6,794 bases of DNA from Clostridiales bacterium (GTDB taxonomy: Bacteria; Bacillota; Clostridia; Saccharofermentanales; Saccharofermentanaceae), in assembly GCA_003543635.1 (NCBI GenBank), contig DNAE01000085.1, positions 1 to 6,794 of the forward strand, written 5' to 3'. The notes under the pieces were generated by a model. That model worked only from the letters and a program-made list of their open reading frames with translations, was not told the DNA's origin and made no database searches. How positions within the stretch are numbered: position 1 is the first letter of the stretch; each line of letters starts with the position of its first letter. Of the stretch, positions 1 to 6,380 are shown in pieces. Both the position numbers and the translations under genes were made by a program.

Positions 1-878
1 CCGAACACCGGCATGAAGAAGAAGCTCTGGAGCTTGAAATAGATCCCGAATACGGCCTGGGCCGTGGAGGAGAACTGCCCCGTTATCTTGTTCATGAAGT
101 AGGTCATTACCGATCCGATGGCCATCATTACGGTAGCGGGGATGCCCACAAAGTAGATGCGCAGCACCATTTCCGCCTTCGGCTTGATCATCCTCGATAA
201 GGAAATGGTGATCTCCTTATTGAACTTCAGATTGAGGAACAGTCCCACCAGGGCTGCACACACCTGACCCGCACATGTGGCAAGGGCGGCACCGGCAACC
301 TCGAGTCTGGGGAATCCGAACAATCCGAAGATCATGATGGGATCAAGTATGATATTGACGATGGCGCCGGTCATCTGGGAGATCATGCTGAGATGGGTCT
401 TGCCCGTGGACTGGAGGAGCCTTTCCAGCATAACTTGGAAGAAGCAGCCGAGGGACAATACGGAGATGACCTTCATATAGTCGATACCGTATCCGATGAT
501 CTCGGGATCGCTCGTCTGGGAGGCGATGAACTTCCTTGAGAAAAGCAATCCTATGACCACAAATATCATGAAATTGATGATATTGAGCAGGAGTCCCGTA
601 TTTGCCGCGCTGTCCGCCACATCCTTCTTCTGCTGTCCCAAAGCCTTGGAAAGGATGGCATTGACTCCCACGGCGGTTCCCATGGCCAGGGATATCATCA
701 GGTTCTGCATGGGAAATACGAGGGTAACGGCAGTGACCGCATTCTCACACACCCGTGCAACGAACATACTGTCTACGATATTATAAAGAGCCTGGACCAG
801 CATCGATGCCATCATCGGAAGCGACATGGTTATCAGAAGCCGCTTGATATTCATGGTCCCCATCTTGTTTTCTGACAT
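1..878 (-). CDS. MATE family efflux transporter (N-terminal part, gene runs off left edge)
   Basis: This is the first 292 codons of a multidrug and toxic compound extrusion pump, a membrane antiporter that exports cationic compounds using a Na+ or H+ gradient. The family is usually about 450 residues, so the C-terminal third is missing at the window edge. Family signs are the start MSENKMGTMNIKRLL followed by SLPMMASMLVQALYNIVDS (19-37) and the conserved segment GAIVNIILDPIMIFG (171-185). Roughly eight hydrophobic segments are visible, near residues 15-37, 48-70, 95-117, 133-153, 162-184, 193-216, 241-262 and from 278. The ATG at 878 was chosen because MSENKMG-type N termini are usual in clostridial MATE proteins; in-frame ATGs at 863 and 854 are alternatives. 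There is no good Shine-Dalgarno sequence: the start abuts the T tract of a hairpin. Substrate cannot be inferred. Confidence 0.9.
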   Translation of the reverse strand, partial: MSENKMGTMNIKRLLITMSLPMMASMLVQALYNIVDSMFVARVCENAVTAVTLVFPMQNLMISLAMGTAVGVNAILSKALGQQKKDVADSAANTGLLLNIINFMIFVVIGLLFSRKFIASQTSDPEIIGYGIDYMKVISVLSLGCFFQVMLERLLQSTGKTHLSMISQMTGAIVNIILDPIMIFGLFGFPRLEVAGAALATCAGQVCAALVGLFLNLKFNKEITISLSRMIKPKAEMVLRIYFVGIPATVMMAIGSVMTYFMNKITGQFSSTAQAVFGIYFKLQSFFFMPVF

Positions 879-914
879 AAAAAGACCCCGCTGAATTACT
901 TCTTATGGGGTCTT
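879..914 (-). terminator. Terminator-like hairpin immediately upstream of the MATE start codon
   Basis: Read on the - strand, AAGACCCC (914-907) pairs perfectly with GGGGTCTT (889-882). The loop is 17 nt (906-890), and a run of five T (883-879) partly shared with the stem follows. The ATG of the MATE gene comes directly after this T run. The element lies 33 nt downstream of the DUF3592-like gene's stop codon, so the simplest role is terminating the leftward operon. The loop is long for an intrinsic terminator, and the position against the next start codon also fits a leader structure limiting MATE expression. Confidence 0.6.
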
Positions 915-943
915 ATATTAGAGCATATTATTTTTATTCGCAA
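915..943 (-). promoter_or_regulatory. Candidate sigma-A promoter for the MATE gene
   Basis: On the - strand TTGCGA (943-938) is followed after exactly 17 nt by TAATAT (920-915). Each hexamer matches 4 of 6 consensus positions. Transcription would begin around 911-906, inside the left arm of the hairpin. This is a pattern match in AT-rich intergenic DNA, so it is only a candidate. Confidence 0.4.
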
Positions 944-946
944 TAA

Positions 947-1957
947 CTATTTCAGCTTACTGCCCGTATATTCCACGTCCTCAGTACAGTATATCGTACC
1001 GCCGTCACCCACCTGGATCCAGTAATACTCGTCACCTTTCTTTGATTCATGCATGGCATCCGTCATGTTCTCGGAGCGCACGGAGATGGCGTCGACCTCG
1101 TATCTGCTGTCGGGGGCAAAGTAGAACTCGTACTTACCGCTCTGGGAATTGTACTCGAAATGATCCAGCTCCCTGATCCCGATGGTCCAGTTCTCGCCAT
1201 CCAAGCCGTTTTCCGCCAGCATATCATCGATATAATCGTCATCGATGAGACGCTTGCCGTCCTCGGAGGTCGCCTCTGTGTAGGCGGCGGGAGCCTCGTT
1301 ATCAACGGCATTCCTGAAGCTGTCATCGGAACATGCGAGCTTTATGAATCCGCCCGCCAGGATAAGGGCGAAGACACCCATGGCGATGGCGATAAAGTTC
1401 GTACCCGAATTCTTCTCCCATACGAGCTCATCGGGGTCGTTGGGATCGATCTTGATCTCGAAGTCATCACCCACCTTGGGGAGACGGGAACCGGAGTTGC
1501 TCCACACACCGTCAAAAGCGACGTGATCAACGCCCCTGTAGTTGTACTTAAAGACGGGGGAGCGCATGACCCTTCTCGACTTCGATCCGCCTCCGCTGAG
1601 GCTGTATCCGATGCACTTCGCGGTTATGGTCTCGGTAACGTTCCTGTTGATGATAATGTTCCTGGCAACACCCAGGACTATCGACGCTATGCCCAGACAC
1701 AATATGACGGCGATCATGAATACCACGATGAGGAGCACGACGCTCTTACTGATGATAAATGCGATGAGCGCACTGATCACCGAGAGGATCATTCCTATCA
1801 ATCCCTCTATCCTCATGACCTTGCTGACCTTGGTGGCAGGGTACTTTTCCCTGGGGAACCTGTCCATTTGGGACATCTCCCTCATGACACTCATGAAATT
1901 GATCGGCTCATTCGTGTCCCAAAACATCTGATGTCTGTAATCCGGATTATAATTCAT
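947..1957 (-). CDS. DUF3592-like membrane protein with extra C-terminal domain
   Basis: This 336-residue protein has no assignable function. It has a soluble N terminus (1-48), two hydrophobic segments (about 52-69 and 73-98), a soluble middle domain (about 106-182), a third membrane segment (188-207), and a C-terminal acidic domain of about 128 residues. The middle domain resembles DUF3592: an SPVFKYNYRG segment at 133-142, then PKVGDDFEIKIDPNDPDELV (160-179), matching the family's usual G-x-V-x-I-x-Y-x-P-x-x-P ending. DUF3592 proteins normally stop soon after the following helix, so the C-terminal domain is an addition. It carries DDDYIDDMLAENGLDGENW and may be extracytoplasmic. The ATG at 1957 has a strong GGAGG (1970-1966) 8 nt upstream. 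The gene follows rlmI after 42 nt and is probably cotranscribed, perhaps also from its own promoter. Confidence 0.75.
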   Translation of the reverse strand: MNYNPDYRHQMFWDTNEPINFMSVMREMSQMDRFPREKYPATKVSKVMRIEGLIGMILSVISALIAFIISKSVVLLIVVFMIAVILCLGIASIVLGVARNIIINRNVTETITAKCIGYSLSGGGSKSRRVMRSPVFKYNYRGVDHVAFDGVWSNSGSRLPKVGDDFEIKIDPNDPDELVWEKNSGTNFIAIAMGVFALILAGGFIKLACSDDSFRNAVDNEAPAAYTEATSEDGKRLIDDDYIDDMLAENGLDGENWTIGIRELDHFEYNSQSGKYEFYFAPDSRYEVDAISVRSENMTDAMHESKKGDEYYWIQVGDGGTIYCTEDVEYTGSKLK

Positions 1958-1989
1958 ATCCTATCCCTCCCCTATTCCCAGATAAGATG

Positions 1990-1995
1990 ATTATA
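1990..1995 (-). promoter_or_regulatory. Possible -10 element upstream of the DUF3592-like gene
   Basis: A perfect TATAAT lies on the - strand at 1995-1990, just past the rlmI stop codon and 32 nt before the next start. No good -35 hexamer stands at the right distance; the best is TTATCT at 2019-2014 with 18-nt spacing, 3 of 6 matches. It could be an internal promoter of the leftward operon or a chance match in AT-rich DNA. Confidence 0.3.
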
Positions 1996-1999
1996 CATC

Positions 2000-3214
2000 T
2001 CAAAAGACTTGTAAGATAAAAAATTTCAGATAATCTGTTTCATTAACATTCAACAATATGGGATGATCCGGCGCCTGTTGCCTCTTCTCGATCTGCTTGA
2101 TCCTGACTCCGGCATCCGAAGCCGCCTCCTCCAGCATGGAAAGGAAGCTTCCCTCATCCATGAAATGGGAACAGGAACAGGTGGCAAGATAGCCTCCCCG
2201 GGGGAGGGCTTTCATGGCACGGTAGTTGATCTCCTTGTATCCCTTCCTGGCGTTATCTCTGGTCTTTCTGGACTTGGTGAATGCCGGGGGATCCAGGATT
2301 ATAAGATCATATTCACCTTTCTTTATGGTGGGAAGGAAATCGAATACGTCACAGGCAAAGGTCTCCATGATGTCCTCCACACCGTTGAGCACCGCATTCT
2401 CCGACGCCATGGCAACGGCGGTCTCGGAAATATCCAGCGCCAGTACCCGGGAAGCTCCTCCCCGGGCCGCATTGAGGGCAAAGGATCCCGTGTGGGTGAA
2501 ACAATCCAGGACATTCTTCCCGGAGGCGATCTTCGATACCGCCTCCCTGTTATACTTCTGGTCCAGGAAAAAACCGGTCTTCTGGCCGTTCTCCACATCC
2601 ACGTTATAAAGGATGCCGTTCTCCTCGATCCTTGTTATGACAGGATGATCCGTCTCCTTATACCAGCCCTTATATTCCGGAAGCCCTTCCAGCTCCCTTA
2701 TGTTAACGTCGTTTCTTTCATATATACCGGCGATCCTCTCCCCCGCCTCTTCCAGGGCTTCGAGTATCCCCTCGAAGATAACATCCTTGCGCTTCTCGAT
2801 CCCCAGGGAGAGCACCTGGGCAACAAGTATATCGTTGAACCTGTCCACCGTAAGGCCCGGGAACTCATCTGCTTCTCCGAATATGAGCCTGCAGCACAAA
2901 AGATCCTTCTCGCTTCTCATTACGGTCTTTCTGTAATCGATGGCATAACGGGCCCTCCTCTTCCAGAAAGCCGCATCGAAAACGTCATTGGCGTTGGATG
3001 ATATTATCCTGACCCTGATCTTCGAGTTATCGTTAATGAACCCCGTACCGGCATACTTACCGGAGGAGGTGATAACATCCACCAGGTCACCGTTCTCGTA
3101 TTCCCCGTCTATCCCTTCGATCTCGTTATCGTAGACCCAAGGATGGCGGCTCTCACGCCTCCTGGAACCCCTCGGGGTCAATCTTACCGCAGTATATTCC
3201 CTCTCCTTCTTCAT
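2000..3214 (-). CDS. rlmI: Class I SAM-dependent 23S rRNA (cytosine-C5) methyltransferase, RlmI family
   Basis: This is a 404-residue cytoplasmic enzyme of the RlmI/YwbD family; the E. coli member (396 residues) makes m5C1962 in 23S rRNA. An N-terminal PUA RNA-binding domain (about 1-85) contains the SRHPWVYDNEI segment. A linking domain (about 90-190) follows, then the family hallmark GQKTGFFLDQ (210-219) and a Rossmann methyltransferase domain. This has SAM motif I NVLDCFTHTGSF (234-245), motif IV LDPPAF (307-312) and TCSCSH (345-350), whose Cys346/Cys348 are the candidate catalytic residues. All expected motifs are intact. I chose ATG 3214 because GGAG (3225-3222) lies 7 nt upstream; GTG at 3217 would add one residue at only 4 nt spacing. 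The start shares one base with the upstream TGA (TGATG), which suggests translational coupling. The exact target base in this organism is inferred from the family. Confidence 0.92.
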   Translation of the reverse strand: MKKEREYTAVRLTPRGSRRRESRHPWVYDNEIEGIDGEYENGDLVDVITSSGKYAGTGFINDNSKIRVRIISSNANDVFDAAFWKRRARYAIDYRKTVMRSEKDLLCCRLIFGEADEFPGLTVDRFNDILVAQVLSLGIEKRKDVIFEGILEALEEAGERIAGIYERNDVNIRELEGLPEYKGWYKETDHPVITRIEENGILYNVDVENGQKTGFFLDQKYNREAVSKIASGKNVLDCFTHTGSFALNAARGGASRVLALDISETAVAMASENAVLNGVEDIMETFACDVFDFLPTIKKGEYDLIILDPPAFTKSRKTRDNARKGYKEINYRAMKALPRGGYLATCSCSHFMDEGSFLSMLEEAASDAGVRIKQIEKRQQAPDHPILLNVNETDYLKFFILQVF

Positions 3215-3738
3215 CACCAGACTCCGTGGGAACAGTCATTCAACCAGGATGCACACGCAAAGATCAAAAGGAACACGCTGATCACGGAGATGATCCCCAT
3301 AACGATATAGATCCACATCAGGATCTTTCCGAAGGTATTATTCCTGTACTTAACCCTGACTACTATCATCAGGATCAGGGAAGCAAGGGGGGCTATCAAG
3401 GTTATCGAAGCAACGATGAGGTAAAGGCCGTCGGCGATGATATTGCCGGAGTCCCCGTCAAGAAGGACACACAGCGCGAGCAGGATCGGTCCTGCGAGCA
3501 TAAGACAAAGGGACACGATGCAAAGGATATTTGCCGTCTTATTGTCATTGTCGTTGACCCGGGGAGCCGCTGCCGGTGCCACCGGAACCACAGGAGCCAC
3601 GGGAGCCACGGGAGCTACGGGAGCCACGGGAGCCGCAGGTCCGGGTGCGGGGGCTCCGCAGTTACTGCAGAATCTTCCGTTATTCTCTTCGAACCCGCAG
3701 GAAGGGCAGGTCCATTTACCGTTATTGTTCTCAGCCAA
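3214..3738 (-). CDS. Zinc-ribbon membrane protein with Ala-Pro-Val repeat linker
   Basis: This 174-residue protein begins with a short zinc ribbon, C11-P-S-C14 and C24-S-N-C27, where four cysteines would bind one zinc. A low-complexity linker of repeated APV triplets follows (about 29-59). Three membrane segments come next (about 70-93, 103-127 and 139-162), with a short tail ending CSHGVW. This zinc-ribbon, linker, transmembrane plan is common in uncharacterised Firmicute membrane proteins, and no specific function can be named. The start is TTG at 3738, with AAAAGGAG (3755-3748) 9 nt upstream. The ORF overlaps the upstream Lgt-like gene by 8 nt and its TGA overlaps the rlmI start, so it sits in a tightly coupled operon. 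The rare start codon may hold its expression low. Confidence 0.8.
   Translation of the reverse strand: MAENNNGKWTCPSCGFEENNGRFCSNCGAPAPGPAAPVAPVAPVAPVAPVVPVAPAAAPRVNDNDNKTANILCIVSLCLMLAGPILLALCVLLDGDSGNIIADGLYLIVASITLIAPLASLILMIVVRVKYRNNTFGKILMWIYIVMGIISVISVFLLIFACASWLNDCSHGVW
3222..3225 (-). promoter_or_regulatory. Ribosome binding site that decides the rlmI start
   Basis: GGAG on the - strand lies inside the end of the upstream gene. It is 7 nt from ATG 3214 and only 4 nt from GTG 3217, favouring the ATG. Confidence 0.5.
3584..3637. repeat. Six tandem imperfect 9-bp repeats (GGAGCCACG unit) inside the zinc-ribbon gene
   Basis: Six consecutive 9-bp units based on GGAGCCACG on the + strand run without gaps; the central three or four are nearly identical and the ends are more diverged. 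Read on the coding (-) strand they give repeated Ala-Pro-Val codons. The unit is a multiple of three, so gain or loss of copies would change linker length without breaking the frame. Confidence 0.85.
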
Positions 3739-4378
3739 TTTCCAATTCTCCTTTTCCTCTATTCCTTATACGCAGATAGCCGAGGACCATCGCCGCGACG
3801 ATCCCAGCTATGAGGGTCATGATCTGTGCAGATGACAGAACCGTGCCGGAATGCTCGTCCCTGAAGAAATCCAGAAAGAACCTTGCCGCAAAGGATAATG
3901 CCATCGCCGTAAAGACTGAGACCATCTTATCATCATTTATAAAAAACACCAACAATGACACCATATATATAACAATGAAGGACGCGGACTCCACGCCCTG
4001 GATCGGCAACCCCAGAAACGTTCCGGAACAGCATCCCGCATAAAGACATCCCAGTTTTGAGATACCGAACATAAAGGGGGCCGACAGCACCCAGGATATG
4101 AAGATCCTTCCCCTGCTCTCCCTGAATAACACCTCGGCGAATACTAGTCCTGCCATGAGACCCAGAGCTCCTCCCATGGAAGCAAATCCCAGCATCGTCC
4201 CCCGGGACATGATGAAGGTCATATTGAAGGACACCAGCACCACGGCGGCGTAGTTAAAAAATGCGGAGTAAAACCATGTAACGGCGGGGATCCCCATCCT
4301 TTTAGCGAGGAAGCGGGAAGATATCCCTCCCGCCGCAAGGGCCAGGAGGATGGCGAGGGCATAGATATTGATCTCCAC
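3731..4378 (-). CDS. Lgt-like (prolipoprotein diacylglyceryl transferase family) membrane protein, degenerate motifs
   Basis: This 215-residue protein has seven predicted membrane segments (about 4-24, 35-57, 64-85, 91-116, 134-148, 153-172 and 183-202), the Lgt topology, but is shorter than true Lgt (about 260-300). Lgt-like landmarks are GFASMGGALGLMAG (64-77) where Lgt has HGGLIG, GCLYAGCCSG (110-119) where Lgt has the GRIGNFxNG segment, and RFFLDFFRDE (166-175) where Lgt has RxxxEFFR. The His of HGG is absent, the Arg of GRIGN is absent, and the Glu of RxxxE is Asp170. I therefore doubt that it transfers diacylglycerol to lipoproteins; it may be a divergent paralogue with another role. 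The start is GTG at 4378, with a strong GGGGAGG (4393-4387) 8 nt upstream. It is the first gene of the leftward operon and overlaps the next by 8 nt. Confidence 0.75.
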   Translation of the reverse strand: MEINIYALAILLALAAGGISSRFLAKRMGIPAVTWFYSAFFNYAAVVLVSFNMTFIMSRGTMLGFASMGGALGLMAGLVFAEVLFRESRGRIFISWVLSAPFMFGISKLGCLYAGCCSGTFLGLPIQGVESASFIVIYMVSLLVFFINDDKMVSVFTAMALSFAARFFLDFFRDEHSGTVLSSAQIMTLIAGIVAAMVLGYLRIRNRGKGELEIG

Positions 4379-4421
4379 TTGATTTTCCTCCCCTTTTCCC
4401 GCTTCTTAATTTAATAAGCAT

Positions 4422-4449
4422 ATTATACTCCCCGGCATGATTTTTTCGA
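4422..4449 (-). promoter_or_regulatory. Candidate promoter of the leftward (Lgt-like / zinc-ribbon / rlmI) operon
   Basis: On the - strand a perfect TATAAT stands at 4427-4422. The best -35 is TCGAAA at 4449-4444, 16 nt upstream, matching TTGACA at 4 of 6 positions. The start of transcription would be near 4415, about 37 nt before the GTG start. The -10 is convincing, the -35 is weak. Confidence 0.5.
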
Positions 4450-4458
4450 GAATACCCC

Positions 4459-4487
4459 TTGACACACAATACATCGTGTCGTATAGT
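4459..4487 (+). promoter_or_regulatory. Sigma-A promoter of the PadR-DUF1700-DUF4097 operon
   Basis: TTGACA (4459-4464) is a perfect -35. After 17 nt comes TATAGT (4482-4487), one base from consensus. Transcription would start near 4493-4495, giving a leader of only about 18 nt that begins almost at the ribosome binding site AGGAGGT (4498-4504). Confidence 0.85.
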
Positions 4488-4491
4488 ATTG
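4467..4491. promoter_or_regulatory. Inverted repeat overlapping the promoter, likely PadR operator
   Basis: CAATAC (4467-4472) and GTATTG (4486-4491) form a perfect 6-bp inverted repeat with a 13-nt gap. A nested ATAC-N8-GTAT (4469-4484) and ACA-N3-TGT (4471-4479) lie within it. The site covers the promoter spacer and -10 element, so a bound dimer would block RNA polymerase. PadR proteins usually bind such A/T-ended dyads at their own promoters. Which dyad is the true operator cannot be told from the sequence. Confidence 0.6.
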
Positions 4492-4511
4492 CGTAACAGG
4501 AGGTATAAGGC

Positions 4512-4823
4512 ATGGATATACAGCTGAAGAGAGGATTGCTGGACATATGCGTATTGGCAGCGATCAAGAACGAAGACTCTTACGGCTACAAGATCATCAA
4601 GGATATCAAACCCTATATCAGCATCTCGGAATCGACGCTTTACCCGATACTGAGAAGGCTGGAGGAGGCGGGATCTCTGACGGTCAGGTCGGAAGAGTAC
4701 AACGGAAGACTTCGCAAGTATTATTCGATCACGAAGTCCGGTAAGAAAAAGATCGAAGATTTTGCAGACGAGTGGAAAGAAATAATGTCGATCTACGAGT
4801 TTGTAACCAGGGAGGAAAAGTAA
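4512..4823 (+). CDS. PadR family transcriptional regulator
   Basis: This 103-residue protein is a small (subfamily-2 type) PadR winged-helix repressor that acts as a DNA-binding dimer in the cytoplasm. The family pattern is clear: LKRGLLDICVLAAIKNEDSYGYKIIKDI (5-32), the recognition region ISESTLYPILRRLEEAGSL (37-55), and the wing with RLRKYYSITKSGKKKI (66-81). A short C-terminal helix for dimerisation follows. AGGAGGT lies 7 nt before the ATG. It is the first gene of a three-gene operon and is followed after 2 nt by its usual partner, a DUF1700/HAAS membrane protein. Family knowledge and the inverted repeat at the promoter suggest autorepression relieved by an unknown signal, perhaps passed on by the HAAS protein. 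Confidence 0.93.
   Translation: MDIQLKRGLLDICVLAAIKNEDSYGYKIIKDIKPYISISESTLYPILRRLEEAGSLTVRSEEYNGRLRKYYSITKSGKKKIEDFADEWKEIMSIYEFVTREEK
4811..4815 (+). promoter_or_regulatory. Ribosome binding site that decides the DUF1700 start
   Basis: GGAGG inside the last PadR codons lies 10 nt before ATG 4826. An in-frame GTG at 4772, inside padR, has no such site, so the longer reading is rejected. Confidence 0.7.
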
Positions 4824-4825
4824 GG

Positions 4826-5425
4826 ATGAACAGACAGGATTATTTGGACGAGATAAAGGAGAAGCTTCTCGGATTGTCGGAAGAAGACATAGACAAAGCC
4901 CTCGACTTTTACATGGAAGCGATAGATGACAGGATAGAAGACGGACTTTCCGAGGAGCAGGCGATCAAGGCAGTGGGATCATCAGATGAGGTTGCGGAAC
5001 AGATCCTCATGGACACTCCCCTTCCCAAGCTGGTATCTGCAACGGTAAAACCCAAGAGGAAGCTCAAGGCATGGGAGATCATCTTGATCATCATGGCAGC
5101 TCCCATCTGGATCCCGTTTGTGATCGTCCTCTTGGCACTGGCTATTTCGGTATTCGCAATTCTGTTCGCACTGATCATTTCTCTGATAGCGATACTGATC
5201 TCCCTCATCTTCGGAGGCGTCGCGCTTCTCATAGGCGCATTTTTCACCATCTTCGGAGGAGGAGCCGGCTCCACACTTCTGCAGGTCGCTGCAGGATTCA
5301 TAGGACTGGGACTCGGTATCCTGCTCTTTATACCGGTCAAGGCCGGAGTGTTGTGGCTCATAGAGCTTTGCGGCAGATTCTTCAAGTGGATCAAGAAACA
5401 GTTTGTTAAGAGAAACAGAAAGTAA
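4826..5425 (+). CDS. DUF1700 (HAAS domain) membrane protein, PadR partner
   Basis: This 199-residue protein has an N-terminal helical HAAS/DUF1700 domain (1-64). It starts MNRQDYLDEIKEKLLGLSEEDI and contains the typical FYMEAIDDRIEDGLSEEQAI and AVGSSDEVAEQIL segments. A basic linker (KPKRKLK) follows, then about four hydrophobic segments between residues 83 and 181 rich in Ile, Leu, Gly and Ala, and a strongly basic tail ending KRNRK. HAAS domains are known from gene neighbourhoods to accompany PadR regulators and are proposed to pass a membrane signal to them; direct evidence is limited. The gene sits 2 nt after padR and 18 nt before the DUF4097 gene, so all three are surely cotranscribed. 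A membrane sensor or anti-regulator role is inferred. Confidence 0.88.
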   Translation: MNRQDYLDEIKEKLLGLSEEDIDKALDFYMEAIDDRIEDGLSEEQAIKAVGSSDEVAEQILMDTPLPKLVSATVKPKRKLKAWEIILIIMAAPIWIPFVIVLLALAISVFAILFALIISLIAILISLIFGGVALLIGAFFTIFGGGAGSTLLQVAAGFIGLGLGILLFIPVKAGVLWLIELCGRFFKWIKKQFVKRNRK

Positions 5426-5443
5426 TAAAAGGAGTAGATAAGG

Positions 5444-6355
5444 ATGAATAAGATAACAAAGATACTTTTGATAACAGCAGGTTCCTGCTTAGGCATCGGC
5501 CTCATTCTCGGAGTCCTCGGCATGATCCAGGCTAGGAATAACAATTATGAGGCATTCAAGTCAAACAGAGAGAAGGTCGTGACGGAGATCACCGACGGCT
5601 TCGAGAATATCGAGATCGACGAGGTATCCGACGACATCATCATCATGCCCTCCGAGGATGGCAAGGTGATCGTTGAGACCTGGGACGGAGATAAGCAATA
5701 CCACGATGTGGGAGTGGAAGACAACACCCTTAAGATCACATTCAGGAACAAAGGTTCATACATTGATTTCGATCTGGATTTTATGGAGGATGAAGAGGAA
5801 TATAAGACCGTCATCTACCTTCCCGAGGGAGAGTACAAAGACTTCAGCATCAACGGCACGAGCTCCGATGTGGAGATCCCCGACATCTATACATTTGAAG
5901 ACGTATCCATCTCCCTCGTATCAGGAGACATAAGAGACAGTGCTTATACCACCGGCACCCTGTCTATCAACACCACATCAGGAGAGGTTGACGATCTTAA
6001 CATCAACGGTATCTCCGCAGATATCGATACCGTCAGCGGAAATGTAAACATCAGCTCCTGTAATGTCTCGGGTTCGATCGATATCGACGTCACCAGCGGA
6101 GACGTCACACTTAACGACGTCACCACTTCCGCCGCAAACATCAACTCGGTGAGCGGAGACATTACCTTCAACGGATTCGAGTCCGGAGCCACTAACATCG
6201 ATACCACCAGCGGCAGTGTTAACGCGACGCTCATAGGTAACTATAAGATCAATACGGACACCGTGAGCGGTAATGTATCCATCGGCTGCGACAACCTGAC
6301 GGACGGCGCGTCATTCGATGTATCAACGGTAAGCGGTGATATAACCATCAATTGA
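5444..6355 (+). CDS. DUF4097 family beta-solenoid protein with N-terminal membrane anchor
   Basis: This 303-residue protein starts with a signal-anchor helix (about 7-29), after which a long, acidic, beta-rich region should lie outside the membrane. From residue 159 to 300 it shows eight [TV]SG[DNES][IV] turns at 159, 178, 197, 217, 236, 255, 274 and 296, spaced 19-22 residues. A variant TSSDV at 139 fits the same phase. This is the DUF4097 (putative adhesin) pattern, and each repeat probably forms one coil of a beta solenoid related to toast-rack folds. No catalytic residues are visible. AAAAGGAG (5427-5434) lies 9 nt before the ATG. It is last in the PadR operon and followed by a terminator. 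It may act as an envelope sensor or scaffold; the adhesin label is only a family name. The C terminus is only TIN after the last repeat, with no wall anchor. Confidence 0.88.
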   Translation: MNKITKILLITAGSCLGIGLILGVLGMIQARNNNYEAFKSNREKVVTEITDGFENIEIDEVSDDIIIMPSEDGKVIVETWDGDKQYHDVGVEDNTLKITFRNKGSYIDFDLDFMEDEEEYKTVIYLPEGEYKDFSINGTSSDVEIPDIYTFEDVSISLVSGDIRDSAYTTGTLSINTTSGEVDDLNINGISADIDTVSGNVNISSCNVSGSIDIDVTSGDVTLNDVTTSAANINSVSGDITFNGFESGATNIDTTSGSVNATLIGNYKINTDTVSGNVSIGCDNLTDGASFDVSTVSGDITIN

Positions 6356-6380
6356 CATCATCCTACTTTACTCCACCCGG

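Noticed and set aside
1049..1990. Long open frame (313 codons) on the + strand opposite the DUF3592-like gene
   Set aside because: It is the mirror of a well-supported gene, has no good ribosome site, no recognisable domain and low-complexity His/Asp-rich composition, as expected from a shadow of biased codons.
2063..3001. Open frame of 312 codons on the + strand opposite rlmI
   Set aside because: rlmI has all its family motifs on the - strand; the + strand product matches nothing recognisable.
3226..3835. Overlapping + strand frames with Gly-Ala-Thr or Arg-Glu-Pro repeats, the former collagen-like
   Set aside because: The repeats are the 9-bp tandem repeat of the zinc-ribbon gene read in other frames; the - strand frame has the zinc cysteines and membrane helices.
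4467..4491. Inverted repeat as a possible attachment site or transposon end
   Set aside because: It sits exactly on a consensus promoter of a repressor gene, there is no integrase or transposase nearby, and no second copy was seen in the window.
4772..4825. GTG-initiated N-terminal extension of the DUF1700 protein
   Set aside because: It would overlap padR by 52 nt and has no ribosome site, while ATG 4826 has GGAGG upstream and begins at the usual first residues of the family.
4909..5544. Open frame of 211 codons on the - strand opposite the DUF1700 gene
   Set aside because: It crosses the end of one gene and the start of the next and mirrors hydrophobic codons; no ribosome site or family motif.
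5918..6346. Repeated SGD-coding DNA as a possible CRISPR-like array
   Set aside because: The repeats are short, degenerate at the DNA level, in frame, and explained by the protein solenoid.
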